From Malania oleifera (Eukaryota; Streptophyta; Magnoliopsida; Santalales; Ximeniaceae), in NCBI RefSeq assembly GCF_029873635.1, contig NC_080420.1, positions 56,376,457-56,440,456 of the forward strand: a DNA stretch of 64,000 nucleotides. Direction: 5' to 3'. This document shows, piece after piece, positions 11,863-23,720 of this stretch; within the stretch, counting starts at the first letter, position 1; every line of letters begins with the position of its first letter. Made by a program: the position numbers and the translations under genes. The notes below the pieces were generated by a model. That model had not been told where the DNA came from and ran no database searches. It worked only from the letters and a program-made list of their open reading frames with translations.

Positions 11863-12582
11863 CTGAGCAACTTTAATTCTTTCCTACAGAGTAGGTTGTA
11901 TCACTAAACTAGTGATATATACTAGAGGATCACTCTCTACCAACTCTATACCGAGTCTCTACAAATCCATCATGATCGGATGTTGAATCTCCATAGCTGC
12001 CATTGCTGGTCTCGCAGACTTCCTGCTCAACGCATCAACTACCACATTTGCTTTTCCTGGGTGATAACTGATGGTACAATCAAAATCTTTTATCAACTCT
12101 AACCACATTCTCTATCTCACATACAATTTCTTCTGAGTGAAGAAATACTTTAAACTCTTGTGGTCGGAGAAAATCTCACACTGTTCACCGTACAGGTAGT
12201 GCTTCCAAATCTTCAATGCGTGTACTACTACAGCCAATTCAATATCATGGGTAGGGTAGTTTTTCTCATATTTTTTCAACTTTCTGGACATATACGCCAC
12301 CACCATGTCATGCTGCATCAATACACAGCCAAGTCAATTCAAGGATGCGTCACTATAGATAGTATAACCCTCACCCCTAGACGAGATGATCAGTACTGGT
12401 GTTGTGACTAGTCTCTGCTTCAATTCTCGAAAACTCTACTCACAGCTGTCATCCCATTCAAATCTGGCATTCTTCCTAGTCAGTTGTGTTAGAGGCCCCG
12501 ATAACGCTGAGAATCTCTCAACAAAATGACGGTAATATCCAGCTAACCCCAAAAAACTCCTGATCTCCTAGACGTTCCTCGG
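11863..12582 (-). pseudogene. Gypsy-B RNase H and connector
   Basis: It covers the end of RT (FLGLAGYY region), then RNase H text such as [40 protein letters not shown] and [21 protein letters not shown] stops at 12568-12570, 12112-12114, 11959-11961 and 11884-11886 each fall on an expected CAG glutamine. RNase H removes the RNA strand during reverse transcription. Confidence 0.85.
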
Positions 12583-13905
12583 TCAAGCCCAATTCACTAC
12601 CGCCTCAATTTTACTGGGATCCACAGAAATTTCATCTCCTGAGATAACATGTCCCAAAAACACAACTTTCTCGAGCCAGAAGTCACATTTGCTGAACTTT
12701 GTATACAACTTTTTCTCCCTGAGCATCTGCAAAACATGCCTCAAATGTATCTCGTGCTCCTCATAACTCCTCAAATAGACCAGTACATCATCAATAAAAA
12801 CAACCACAAACTGATCTAAATATGGATGAAAAATCCTATTCATCAAATCCATAAATATCGTAGGAGCATTCGTTAGACCAAATGGCATAACAAGGAATTC
12901 ATAATGCCTATACCTGGTCCTGAAAGTCGTCTTTGATACATCCTCTGCTCTCACCTTCACCTGATGGTAACCTGATCTGAGGTCAATTTTAGAATATACC
13001 CGTGTACCCTGGAGCTGATCGAATAAGTTATCAATACGGGGTAGAGAATACTTGTTCTTGATGGTCACTTTATTAATCTCACTATAATCTATACACATCC
13101 TCATAGACCCGTCTTTCTTTTTCACAAATATTACTGGAGCTCCCCACGGAGATACACTAGGACGTATGAAGTCCTTATCAAGTAAATCCGGTAACTGATC
13201 TTTTAATTTTGCCAATTCTGCCGGCGCCATTCGATACGGTGCTTTAGAGATCGGTGCTGTACCTGGAAGTAGATCAATGGAAAAATCTACCTCACGATCA
13301 GGTGGCAAACCCGGTGATTTATCCAAAAACACATCAGTAAACTCCTTTACTACTAGCGTACTGGTGAGCTTCACTTCATTCCCTGTTGTTTCCTTCACGA
13401 AGGCCAAAATCCCTAACAACCACTCTAGAGTAGTTTCCTCGCTTGTATAGTAGAGATCATCTAAGGTAGAGACTGCACTCGTGACCCTGTAAATATGAAT
13501 TCTGGTTTCCCTGGAGGTCTGAATATTTCTTCTCTTGCACGACAATCTAACGGCAGAATTAGCTGCTAGCCAATCCATGCCGAAGATGATATCAAACCCA
13601 TGCATATCCAACACTACCAAATTAGCAGATAGAATTCTTCCCTGAATATCAACTGAACAACCACAAAGTATTCTACTACACCTCATTACTGACCCGGTCA
13701 GTGTAGTCGCTAACAATCCAACATCTAGTAACTGTGTTTCGGCCCCACACAATTTAACACATCCCAAAGATACAAACGAGTACGTAGCCCCTGAGTCAAA
13801 TAGTGCAATAAATTTAAGTGAAAACATATTAATCGTACCTGTCACCACGTCGTCGGCCACCTCACCATCACTCGACATCAGAGCAAAGACCCTAGCTAGA
13901 ACCAT
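12583..13905 (-). CDS. pol: Gypsy-B protease and reverse transcriptase, open for 440 codons
   Basis: An uninterrupted reading of 440 codons. The aspartic protease motif [12 protein letters not shown] is near residue 35, followed by [10 protein letters not shown] starts near residue 200 ([20 protein letters not shown]). It includes [31 protein letters not shown] and [20 protein letters not shown], with the catalytic FIDD box in [10 protein letters not shown]. It ends just before the TAG at 12568. The first Met is probably internal to the original gag-pol polyprotein, so the start is arbitrary. It is the best-preserved enzyme of the element. Confidence 0.9.
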   Translation of the reverse strand: MVLARVFALMSSDGEVADDVVTGTINMFSLKFIALFDSGATYSFVSLGCVKLCGAETQLLDVGLLATTLTGSVMRCSRILCGCSVDIQGRILSANLVVLDMHGFDIIFGMDWLAANSAVRLSCKRRNIQTSRETRIHIYRVTSAVSTLDDLYYTSEETTLEWLLGILAFVKETTGNEVKLTSTLVVKEFTDVFLDKSPGLPPDREVDFSIDLLPGTAPISKAPYRMAPAELAKLKDQLPDLLDKDFIRPSVSPWGAPVIFVKKKDGSMRMCIDYSEINKVTIKNKYSLPRIDNLFDQLQGTRVYSKIDLRSGYHQVKVRAEDVSKTTFRTRYRHYEFLVMPFGLTNAPTIFMDLMNRIFHPYLDQFVVVFIDDVLVYLRSYEEHEIHLRHVLQMLREKKLYTKFSKCDFWLEKVVFLGHVISGDEISVDPSKIEAVVNWA

Positions 13906-14931
13906 ATTCCTCCGCTGGCCTCCACATGGTGCCTAGTAGCCTCCTCGAGCAGGTCTAAGAGCAGGAGGAGCACCAATCTAAGTCTGACAATCCCTCATCA
14001 TATGCCCTAGCTCCTCACACCAGTAGAAGACACCTCGCCTGGCATGACACTCCCCCAGGCGTCTCTTCTCGCAAGACGGGCAAGCTGGAGATGGTTGCAC
14101 ACCTTGGAAACTGCGATTCCTGATCTCCTACCTTCGATCTCTGTTGTAGCCACCTCTCTTCCACAAACCACGACCGAATCCCTGCTGGGAAGCGGAAGGT
14201 GCGGATCTCTTCTTCTGCCTTTGCTCCTCAACCTCTAACCGCTCTCCAATCTCTGCTATAGTGGCTCTATCCACTACCTCAACAAAATTATGCAACTTCA
14301 ATATCAATACCTGCTTATATATTTCTCTCCTCAGGGGTCTCTCAAACTGTCGTACCTTCTTTACTTCATTTGGTATAATGTATGGGGCGAAACAAGATAA
14401 TTTGATGAACCTCGTCATGTACTGCTGTACAGTCTGCTGTCCCTGGTTCATATTTAGGAACTCCTCAATCTTCGCTTCCCTGGACGAAGCCAGAAAATAC
14501 CCAACGAAGAATATCTCCTTTAATCGCTCCTATATTATCTCCACGAGTACCATCCTTTGCTGCTCCAAGAGTTTCACCACCGTCCACCACCTCTCAGCCT
14601 CTGCAGTCAGTCTGTAGGGAGCAAATAGCACCTTCTACTCCTATAAACACTGCAGCACTGCAAATATTTTTTCGATCTCCTGCACCCAATTTTCAGCGAC
14701 TTCAGGATCTGTTCCCCTTGAAAAAGCTGGAGGATTCATCTTAATGAATTTCTCGATCGAGCTACCATGACCTGGCGATGGACCACCCTGTTCCCTCGAA
14801 TTCCTGGCAATTTCGGCCATAACTTGTTGTGCCATGCTGCGTAAAACTGCATCTAAATCACTGCCCGCAGTGCCTAAGGGTCCAGCACCCTCATTCCCAC
14901 TAGCATAGGCACTACTGCCACTAGGTTTCAT
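13906..14931 (-). pseudogene. gag: Gypsy-B gag, frameshifted
   Basis: Pieces in order from 14931 down: an N-terminal part ending PAFSRGTDPEVAENWVQEIE; the capsid-like part (TVQQYMTRFIKLSCFAPYII, RREIYKQVLILKLHNFVEVV); a basic stretch (14128-14240); and a zinc knuckle near 14015 reading WCEELGHMMRDC, in which the first expected Cys position appears replaced (FYWC). Frames change near 14630 and 14125 and stops are present. Gag forms the particle in which reverse transcription takes place. Confidence 0.82.
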
Positions 14932-15232
14932 CCTGAAAAATAAATAACTTAACTCAGAACCCCTTCTCTATACACATCATCCAACTCATATAATATATTC
15001 TCCTAATTAACTCATCTCTCCTGATCTTAATTTGAGCTTCAATTCTACAACCTAAATACCCAACCTAATGATAGTTTACCATGACTTTCCTGAAATTGAC
15101 ACCCCAGGAAAATCACACAAACCACCACGGAAGTCCTACATCTAGACTACAAAACCAGACCTCAAAACCCCTTATCCTATACTCTGGTATTATTACTGCT
15201 GCACTCTAGAGTCTACAGAACCTAGTATCCTA

Positions 15233-15247
15233 GTCTCTGATACCAAA
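15233..15247 (-). other. Primer-binding site of Gypsy-B (initiator Met tRNA type)
   Basis: The minus strand directly inside the 5' LTR reads TTTGGTATCAGAGAC. TGGTATCAGAG is the usual plant match to the 3' end of initiator methionine tRNA. It fixes 15249-17365 as the 5' LTR. Confidence 0.9.
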
Positions 15248-15248
15248 C

Positions 15249-17365
15249 TGTAACAACCTACTTAAATACTCATATAATATAAGTAAAATAAATAAAACAG
15301 TCAACCGGAACCCATGGGTAACGAGGACACCTGTCATTCACAGCAGAAACCTAAGCAGCAATAAATATAAATCACATTCTCAAAACCATAGAATACATAA
15401 TACCAGAGTTAATTATAATCCATCACGTTCTGTATCTATATACAATCTCCAAAATACCCAAAAACACCAAATAGTATTTCCTAGGATCCTACAACAAAAA
15501 CCATTGATCCTAGCACAACACTTACCCTCCTAGTGGGGTAACTCAACAAACTTAACGGCGGCCATGACCCGCTAGTCCTTCTAGGTTTCCTGAAAATCAT
15601 TTAATGTTCAGGAGTGAGACACTTTTCAATAAGGGAAAATAAACTAAATACAGCTGTGTGGCAACATGAATATTTAATGCAGTTATACATATTCAACACA
15701 TTTCATATATCTAAAAACATACATCATAACATAGTGAATAATCATATATTTTCATATTTTCTAATAATTCATACGGATCATGAAATGTCTGTTAGAGCCG
15801 ATAATATTGAAAACTTACTCAGGATGAATAGCTAGCTGATGTCATGTATTACCCCCCATGACGGGTTGTGCAGCCCAAAGGCGGGACCCAACAATGGCTG
15901 GCTGACCACTACCGAGTCAAAAATGTCTACAAGTACGATGGGTCCGCCACACCCTGGTCCGAAAAACTAGGTGGACGTCAACAACTTTACACTGAAAGCC
16001 ACATCGACTATCCATCTCCCACCCCTTTGTGGGGTGGTTAGCACCAAACTGATCATAGATATCTAATCTATATAGCTACGGTACGGTGCTCCTGAGCTAA
16101 ACTAAACTAACATTCGGGTTATGATAACATATAGTACATGATAATATAGCATTTAACATAAATGGATTGATAGCATTTCTATACTTTCATAAATACGGCC
16201 TCGCACTGAGCATTTCGTAAATACGGCCTCATGCAGAACATTTCATAAATACGACCTCGCGCCAAACATTGCATAAATATGACCTCGTGCCGAAAACATA
16301 TAACATACATGGTCTTGCGCCGAAAATCTCATACATATCATTCTGAGTAAATAAGTCGTTTATCATATGCTTCAAAAGTATCATATACTGCATTATTTCA
16401 TAATTCCTGAAAACATGGTTATTCATAAAATTGTCATATCATAATACTTTTCATGAAAATAATATTCATGCCACACAAAGATGAGTGAATTCGTACATTT
16501 CATTCTAAAATCGCATTTTTTGTATAACAACAGTATTTTCCCAAGTATGCATTTTTACCATAATATACCAATATAAAACATGTTTTCCTGAAAATTAATT
16601 TTCTAAAAAAAATAATAAATTGCAAATAAAAATAATTGCTTTAGTTTATTCCCTTACCTGGTACTAAAAAGAAACCCCCTAATTTCACTCGTCCTGCACC
16701 CGCAAGGTTCCCCGTTCCATACCCTAAATTCAACAATCCCAAGAACTAAACTTCAATATTTTCACATGAATATTGTTTCCTATAACTATGAAAAGACCAA
16801 ATTCGGCATAAAAAGTCTTACCTCAACTCAGGGATGAATTTCAACAGAGTTCCACCGACGATCCGCTCCGGCAGATATGCAGAGAACTTCTCTAAGAGCC
16901 TTATGGTGGCTTAAGATCCTCGAATCGGCAGAAATCAGGCCTGAAATCGAAGAGAGAAAGGAGGGAAACCAAAGGGATGAGAGAGAGAGAGTTATGGACT
17001 GAAAATTAAGTTTAAAACTGAAGTTTGGGCTATTTATACTGCGGGATTCGTCGACGAGCCATGTCACCTCGTCAACGAGTCCTGTATAAAGTTCTTCGAC
17101 GAACCTACACCTTCATCAATGAATTTCATACTTCCCAAAGATCCTCCCTCGGTATCTTCTCGTTGACGAGACGGGACCCCGTCAACGAGATCCTGAAGAA
17201 CCCTTGTCGATGAAACTTCTGTGTTTGTCAAGGAGGCCTGAAAAAATTTCTTGGATTACACCCCAAAGTGCAACGTCATCGACGAAGTCGACTGCCTCCT
17301 TCTATCACTGTTTCCATTTTCCTCTCTCTTATTATTTAAATACCATTATTCCTCGGGTCATTACA
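15249..17365 (-). repeat. 5' LTR of Gypsy-B
   Basis: It is 2117 bp, starts TGTAACAACC and ends GGTCATTACA on the + strand, and is co-linear with 8061-10200. U3 holds the TCGTCGACGA cluster at 17046-17295, TATA at 17031-17040 and a (GA)n-rich leader near 16978-16991. GGTAAG is at about 16820 on the minus strand. Transcription would start near 17005 and run leftward, leaving a U3 of only about 340 bp and an R-U5 of about 1.75 kb. Confidence 0.92.
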
Positions 17366-17541
17366 TTTTCCTTCAATCAGTCGACTGACCTCAGGGTTAG
17401 TTGGCTGATTGCTTTCTGTTTCAGAAAGAATTATTCAATTAGTTGGTCGGGTCTGCCTTTGGTTAGTCGACTGACTGTAAGTATTTCTTGAAATTTTGTC
17501 TTTCACTTAGTTTCTTTACTATGTAATAGACCAAGATCTTT
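17366..17541 (-). other. Copia 3' internal region, right of the Gypsy-B insertion
   Basis: This is the other half of the region at 7492-8060. It contains several GTCGACTGAC motifs (for example about 17381 and 17466) like those in the copia LTR, and ends at the decayed C-terminus of pol. Confidence 0.6.
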
Positions 17542-18987
17542 TCAAATGGTTATGAATCTTTCTTCTGAGAGAGGTTTAGTAAGGATATCAGCCCATTAAT
17601 CATTTGTATTGATAAATTCTAGAATGATGTCTTCTTTTTGAACATGGTCTCTTAAGAAGTGATGTCTTATGTCAATGTGCTTGGTTCTTGAGTGTGAAAT
17701 GGGATTTTTAGATATGTTTATCACACTTTTATTGTCACACTTAATTGGTATAGTTGTGTATTCTAAGTTAAAATCTCTTAACTGTTGTTTCATATATAGT
17801 GTTTGTGCACAATAACTCCCGACTACTACATATTCAGCCTCAGAAATTGACAAAGCCACAAATTTTTGTTTCTTAGAGAACCAAAAGACTAAAGATCTTC
17901 CTAAGAAGTGGCATGTGCCACTTGTACTTTTTCTATCTATTTTACACCCTGCATAGTCCGCATCTGAATAACTAATCATTTCAAATTCGGTGTCCTTAGG
18001 GTACCATAGTCCTAAGTCCATAGTGCCTATTAAGTATCTTAGGATTCTCTTAACAATTATTAGGTGTGATTCCTTTGGTGCTGATTGAAAACGTGCATAC
18101 ATACACACACTAAATATTTTTTCGGGTCTACTGGCTGTTAGATATAGTACACTTCCAATCATACCTCTATAATACTTTGTGTCTATAGGTTTTCCCTTTT
18201 CATCTTTGTCTAGGCTGATGGAGGTACTCGTAGGTGTTCCTATGGGTTTACTATTTTCCATACCAAATTTTTGTATCATTTCTCTCATGTATTTTGATTG
18301 ACTTAAGAAAGTCCCATGCTTGGCTTGGTTAATTTGTAGTCCAAGAAAATAGTCTAACTCCCCCATCATGCTCATTTCGAATTCTTCTTGCATACATTTT
18401 GAAAATTCTTTGCGTAGATATTCATCAGTAGCACCAAATATTATATCATCTACATAGATTTGAATTAGGAGTATATCATCTTTCTTGGTTTTAATGAACA
18501 AGGTGCTATCAATTTTTCCTCTCAAAAACTCATTCTCAATTAGAAATCCACTAAGTCTTTCATACCAAACCCTAGGGGCCTGTTTTAATCCATACAACGC
18601 CTTAATTAGTCTAAATACATGATTAGGATTTTCTATATTTTCAAAAGTAGGGGGTTGTTCAACATATACCTCTTCATTAATATACCCATTAAAGAATGCA
18701 CTTTTGACATCCATTTGGTATAACTTAAATTCTTTATAGGAGGCATAAGCTAACAGCATTCTTATAGCTTCCATTCTAGCTACAGGGGCAAAGGTTTCAT
18801 CATAGTCTATCCCTTCTTCTTGGTTATACCCTTTAGCTACAAGTCTAGCTTTGTTTCCAATGACTATACCATTCTCATCCTTTTTATTTCTAAATACCCA
18901 TTTAGTTCCTATGATCGAATGATTTTTAGGTTTGGGTACTAATTGCCATACTTTGCTTCTTTCAAATTGGTTTAATTCTTCTTGCAT
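17542..18987 (-). pseudogene. pol: Copia reverse transcriptase and RNase H (Sirevirus-like)
   Basis: There are 463 open codons (17596-18987), then one TAA where glutamine is expected before WADILTKPLSEERF, and a TGA at 17542 where arginine is expected. RT signatures: ARLVAKGYNQEEGIDYDETF, MDVKSAFFNGYI, ALYGLKQAPRVWYERL and the catalytic YVDDIIFG. The RT-RNase H linker has YYRGMIGSVLYLTASRPEK and the RNase H has SYSDADYAGC, RKSTSGTCHFLG, ISEAEYVVVG and HIDIRHHFLRD. The KESHLIIVKRILRYLIGT style is typical of Sireviruses (lineage is inference). Only two point changes stop this part, so it decayed little. Confidence 0.9.
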
Positions 18988-19728
18988 AACAATTATCCAA
19001 AAGTCATCTTTAAGAGCCTCTTCAACGTCTTTAGGTTCATCTTGAGATAGGAATGCATAGTGATTGCATAGATTCTTTAAAGAAGATCTAGTAGTTACAC
19101 CTCTAGATGGTTCACCTATAATTTGATCTTGAGGGTGATCTTTTACATACTTCCATTCTCTTGGTAATTCAGGATTTTCAATAGGTTCATCTTTTGGGTT
19201 TTCTGCATTTATTTCCTTTTCTTCCTTGATTTCTATCTCATCTTCCTTTTTGAAAATATCATCCTTTTCTTCATTTTTGACTTCTCTTGAAAAAGGATTT
19301 GATTTATCAAAGTTTACGTGAATTGATTCAATTATGGTGAGTGTTCTTTTGTTATAGATCCTATAGGCCTTACTATTTGTAGAGTATTCTAGGAAAATTC
19401 CTTCATCTGATTAGCATCAAATTTTCCTAAGTTATCTTTGTCATTGAGTACAAAACACTTACACCCAAAAACATGAAAGCAAGTTATGTTAGGCCTTCTT
19501 CCTTTCCATAATTCATAAGGTGTCTTATTTAGATTTGATCTAATAGAAACCGTATTAATTATATAGCAAGTTGTATTTACAGTTTCGGCCCAAAAATACT
19601 TAGGCAAGTTATTTTCATTAAGCATAGTTCTTGCCATTTCTTGAAAAGTTCTATTTTTCCTCTCCACAACTCCATTTTGTATGGATTGTAATCTCCCGAG
19701 ACATTGTGTGTAACCATGATATTCCTTT
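18988..19728 (-). pseudogene. Copia integrase C-terminal half and acidic linker, truncated
   Basis: The minus strand shows NGVVERKNRTFQEMARTML, YFWAETVNTTCYIINTV, NKTPYELWKGRRPNI and HVFGCKCFVLNDKD, the end of the copia integrase core. After a one-base frameshift near 19400 comes a charged Glu/Lys-rich linker and then HYAFLSQDEPKDVEEALKDD leading into RT. The first catalytic Asp of integrase, protease, gag and the 5' LTR are absent. At about 19728 the sequence changes directly into the 3' end of Gypsy-A, so a deletion joined them. Confidence 0.85.
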
Positions 19729-19887
19729 TCCATAAGTGAGGGTCGTTAATAAACTTGGGACGGGCCGCTATGTGGGTGGCTACCGACTCTTCTGTAGAGA
19801 TGGATCGATATTTAAGAAAAACTCCAAAGGGTGTGACTGTTAACAATTAGCAAATTTCGAGGATGAATTTTTTATAAGGGGGGAGAT
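19729..19887 (+). other. Gypsy-A 3' untranslated end with polypurine tract
   Basis: It starts with CCATAAGTGAGGG, also found after pol in Gypsy-C (about 39678). AATTTCGAGGATGAATTTTT and the purine tract AAGGGGGGAGAT lie against the LTR at 19888. It shows that the gypsy fragments at 1-5608 and this LTR are one interrupted element. Confidence 0.75.
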
Positions 19888-19976
19888 TGTAGAAACCCGA
19901 ATCCAGAAAATAGAAGAAAATAAATATAAAAGAGAGAAATAAAGGAAAAGAAAGGAAAAAGAAGGAAATTGGTTTG

Positions 19977-20110
19977 GCAGGACCCAAACCGTTGATGGTT
20001 TTATAGATCTTAGGAAAACTGTTGCCGATTTTAGTCAACAGGGGACAGTCAATTGCCAAACCATCGATGGTTTTGTGAGTGTAGGGAAAACCATCGACTA
20101 TTTTTCTACG
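19977..20110 (+). promoter_or_regulatory. AAACCATCGATGGTTT palindrome cluster in Gypsy-A LTR
   Basis: Three to four copies of AAACCATCGATGGTTTT or near forms (ACCGTTGATGGTTTT at about 19987, CCATCGATGG at about 20060, ACCATCGACTATTTT at about 20088) lie about 90 bp inside the LTR. They occupy the place of the GTCGAC cluster of other families. A TATTTTTATAA stretch follows at about 20140. Confidence 0.5.
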
Positions 20111-20189
20111 AGTTTGCTTACTTAAGGGCTAAGCAACACATATTTTTATAACTCAAAAATTTCCTCTCTCTTTCACTTAGGGTTTTTGG

Positions 20190-20230
20190 ACTCTCTCTCT
20201 CTCTCTCTCTCTCTACTCTCTCTCTCTCGT
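20190..20230. repeat. (CT)n microsatellite in LTR leader
   Basis: About 15 CT units with one short break (20191-20228), in the presumed 5' leader of the Gypsy-A LTR. The same type of tract recurs at 38046-38076 and 40210-40260. Confidence 0.9.
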
Positions 20231-21468
20231 GACCCTCTCTCTCCCGTAGGCTCACCGAATCCCGTGATCACACTCCGATCACATTCCTCTCTTTTCTCAG
20301 CTTGCTGGCTCATTTTTGGCTGCGAGATCGAAAAGCTAGGGTTTTCCGTTTTTGAACAGAATTGATTTCTTTTTCAAGAACAAGTAAAGGGATTAAGTTG
20401 AGTCGGGTTTTTATTAAGTTTGAACCGATTAAACATATATATATATATATATAAATATATATGTATACTTATGATTTCAAAGGTTATTTCGAAAATTGAC
20501 CATTCAAAATGGACTTTACAAATATAGGATATATGATAAGGTATTTTGAGTAATTGAACGGTGAAAAGCATGGTTTTACTTTACAAACTAATATACTACG
20601 AGGTACTCTTCAATTCAAATATTGAAATTGTGTGGTAGGTGAATAATTGGTATGGTTTATTATATAACCAAATTTGGGTATGGTTGTGAAAATACTGAAT
20701 TGTTTGTGAAACATACTAGAACTGCCTTTCCAAAATACTGGGATTTGATATGACGGTCGGGAGCAGGGTTTTATTTGACAGCCAAGGGCCAGGTTTTATT
20801 AAATGGCATATTTTATACGAAATGAGTTTATACTATAGTTTTTATTACCGAAATTGCATGATATGGTTTAAGAACCTTGAAGACCAATCATATTGTTAGC
20901 ACGGTACCATTGCTAGGGAATTTCTAATAGGCCATATGCGCCCACACTGTAGTGAGAGGTGTAAGGTGGTCTCAGCCGATTAGCTTGCGTAAGGATGAAG
21001 TACCTTTCTTGGGGACCGAACCAGGTAGTGGTAAGGAATTCGGACCTGCAACTAGGTTGTGGATGCCTATAGACGCACTTGTAGATGGTTACTTTGATTG
21101 CATCTAGGTTGATCCCCCAGGGCATAAGTCCAGCCTTCGGGCTGCACAAGCCATACCATGGGGGAAGTAAATGGTGTATTAGTCCGAGGGAGTGTCTTTG
21201 ACATATATTTATTGATTTATGTAAATGGTGTTATTATTTATTGAACTAGTTTATACTGAGAAAGTAGTGCATATTTTTCAACTATAAAGGTGTGAGTACT
21301 TGTATGTGAATTAAAATGCATAAATGTTTATGGCAAAGTAAACACTCTGCCCGAGGGCCTGCTAAGAAAGGCGAGTACCCTGATAGGTATCAGTTGCAGC
21401 CATATCAGGTTGCATAACATATTAGAGTAGAGAGGAGCTACATGTATGGGTGTGTAATCTCCCCTATC

Positions 21469-21472
<4 letters not shown>

Positions 21473-21515
<43 letters not shown>

Positions 21516-21530
21516 AAGAGAGAGAGAGTA
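21473..21530. repeat. (GT)n(GA)n compound microsatellite
   Basis: About 14 GT units run into GA repeats with one interruption, inside the Gypsy-A 3' LTR shortly after the GGCGAGTACCCTGATAGG block. Confidence 0.95.
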
Positions 21531-22679
21531 TGATTTGAGAATGATTTTACAACTATGGTTAATTAACAACTGATGATATTTTGTATACACTAAAACTCAT
21601 GTTAGCCACACACTGATATTAACTTAATCTGCTTAACTGAGAAGTGTCTCACCCCAATATACAAATCATCTTTTTAGGACCATCTCGAGATCGAGTGTGA
21701 CAACCTGCTTAATTTCCACATTTTTTTTTTATAAAATCAACAACATAAATCTCAGCAGATCATAATCCACCTGGACCCGTGGGTACCAGGGATATATCAG
21801 AACATATAGAAGAAGCCTAAGCAGTCGGAAACATACAATCATATACATCTCATTATATCATACACCACAATACCAGAGTTACTACAATCACTATATATAT
21901 AAATATATACAACACTCAATCCAAAAAGATGTCTCAGGGCCATTTCCACAAAATACATCTGACCCTATCAAAACACTTACCCTTCTAGAAGGGCAGATCT
22001 ACAGCTCTAGATCAGTAGGGCTTTTCCCATTCTCCTATCTGGGGCTCCCGAAAAATTTATAAAATTTTGGGATGAGAGACACCTCTCAGTAAGGGAAATA
22101 AACTAATACCAGTGTGTGGCAATATGAGTATTTTGTGTTATACATATACCATATAGAACATAATCAGTAACGGTTATATCAAATCTAGGAAAACATATAT
22201 ATCATTAAAACATGGCAGAACATACTGTTTTTTTCATAAACATATTTCATCTCATATCATAATAATACAAAAACATTCATGGTAGGTTAACTAGTTGTTG
22301 TCATGTATTACCCCCACATGACTGGGTTGTGTGGCCTGGAGGCGAGACCTGATAATGGTTGGCCGACCACTGCCAAGTCAAAAGTATAGTATGTAAGTCT
22401 AATGGGTCTGCCAGACCTGGTCCGTACACTAGGGGCGCTCACATACTTCTTATAAACCACATCGACCATCCAATATCACACCACTCCGTACAGCAGCGTT
22501 AACACAGATATCATGATCATGAAGACCATGGACACATAGCAACAGTACCGTGCAAGTGTTAGCCTAAACCAAACCAACTAGGTTCTGATATCGTATAACA
22601 TATACTGAAGTTGTGATACATGGATATCTCATATCATTAATTATCAAATTAATCATATCATTTTGCATATATATGTATA

Positions 22680-22905
22680 TCATGAAGATCATCGGCCCGT
22701 ATGCCGGTATTTCACATTTTATCATAGCTCGGCCCATACACCAGCAAATCATATCATAGCACAGCCCGTACGCTGGCAAATCATTTCCATAGTTTGGCCT
22801 ATACGCCGACAAATCATATCATAGCACAGCCCGTACGCTGGCAAATCACATCCATAGCATGGCCCGTACACCTGCAAAACATATAAAAATCTCAGCCCGT
22901 ACTCC
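22680..22905. repeat. Minisatellite, GCCCGTACGCTGGCAAATCA units
   Basis: Seven or so tandem copies of a unit of about 33 bp containing GCCCGTACGCTGGCAAATCA, separated by CATATCATAGCAC-type spacers. It lies where Gypsy-B LTRs have the GGCCTCGCGCC repeats. Confidence 0.8.
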
Positions 22906-23512
22906 GATTTTCCATTATAAAAATCCGAATCATAATCACATTCCCAAAAAACAGTATTTCATAACAATTTTTGCTCATGCCACACTAACAGGTTTTTTGC
23001 ATATTCAACATACCATCATTTTCAACAGTATTTTTTCCAAATATATAAATTATATATAAATATATTTATTTTCTGAAATCGAATGCTATAACAATATACA
23101 TATTTTCATAAAACACTAGCTTAGTTTATCCCCTTACCTGATTCTTAAAAAGCCCCTCAGAAAATCTGTCTTGCACTCGCAGGGTTTCCAAATCAACACC
23201 CTGGAAACAACATTTCCCAGAACTAAAGTTCAGTATTTCTAAGTGTATAACACTTTTTACAACTGTTAATTAACCAAATACTGAGTAGAAAGCCTTACCC
23301 TGGATTTGGGATGGTTTCCACTTTAGTGCCCCCCCCCCCCCGACGATCCGCTCTGGCAGGCTTGCAGAGAACTTTCCCAGGAGGGTCGTGGCAGCTTTAA
23401 ATCGTTGAACCGGCGGAAATATGGCCCGAAATCGAAGAGAGAAGGTGGAGAAATCGAAGGGTAAGAGAGAGAGAAACTCTGTGTAGAAAATTTCATCCAA
23501 AAATGAACTTTA

Positions 23513-23720
23513 GGCCTATTTAAACTGTGGCTTTTGTCGACGAGCCACGTCACCTCGTTGACGAGGTCAATACAAAATTTGTCAATGAACTCACTCCTTC
23601 GTCGATGAAATTCAGAAACCCTAAAATCACCCCCTAGGTATTTCCTCGTCGACGAGGAGTTGAAAAATTCCTCGGGATTTATCCTTTCCAAAATTCGAGT
23701 TCATCGATGAAGTTGACTAC
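23513..23720 (-). promoter_or_regulatory. GTCGAC cluster and TATA-like box in solo LTR
   Basis: Sites at about 23536 (TTGTCGACGAG), 23553 (CTCGTTGACGAG), 23600 (TCGTCGATGAA), 23646 (CTCGTCGACGAG) and 23701 (TCATCGATGAA) precede, on the minus strand, a TTTAAATAGG box at about 23516-23526. The tract of 14 C residues at 23327-23340 lies downstream in the leader. Confidence 0.5.

Larger units (their letters stand above)
8061..17365 (-). mobile_element. Full-length Ty3-gypsy chromovirus, Gypsy-B
   Basis: A complete 9305-bp element on the minus strand. LTRs are 8061-10200 and 15249-17365. The primer-binding site sits beside the right LTR and the polypurine tract beside the left one. Gag, protease, RT, RNase H, integrase and a C-terminal chromodomain follow in the gypsy order. 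The flanks are a perfect 5-bp duplication, TTTTC at 8056-8060 and 17366-17370. The target was the 3' region of the copia element, so Gypsy-B is younger than it. The chromodomain and the long LTRs suggest the Tekay/Del lineage (inference). At least six in-frame TAG stops make it non-autonomous now. Confidence 0.93.

Noticed and set aside
14261-14617. A 118-codon + strand frame
   Set aside because: It is antisense to Gypsy-B gag and is a shadow of the real coding strand.
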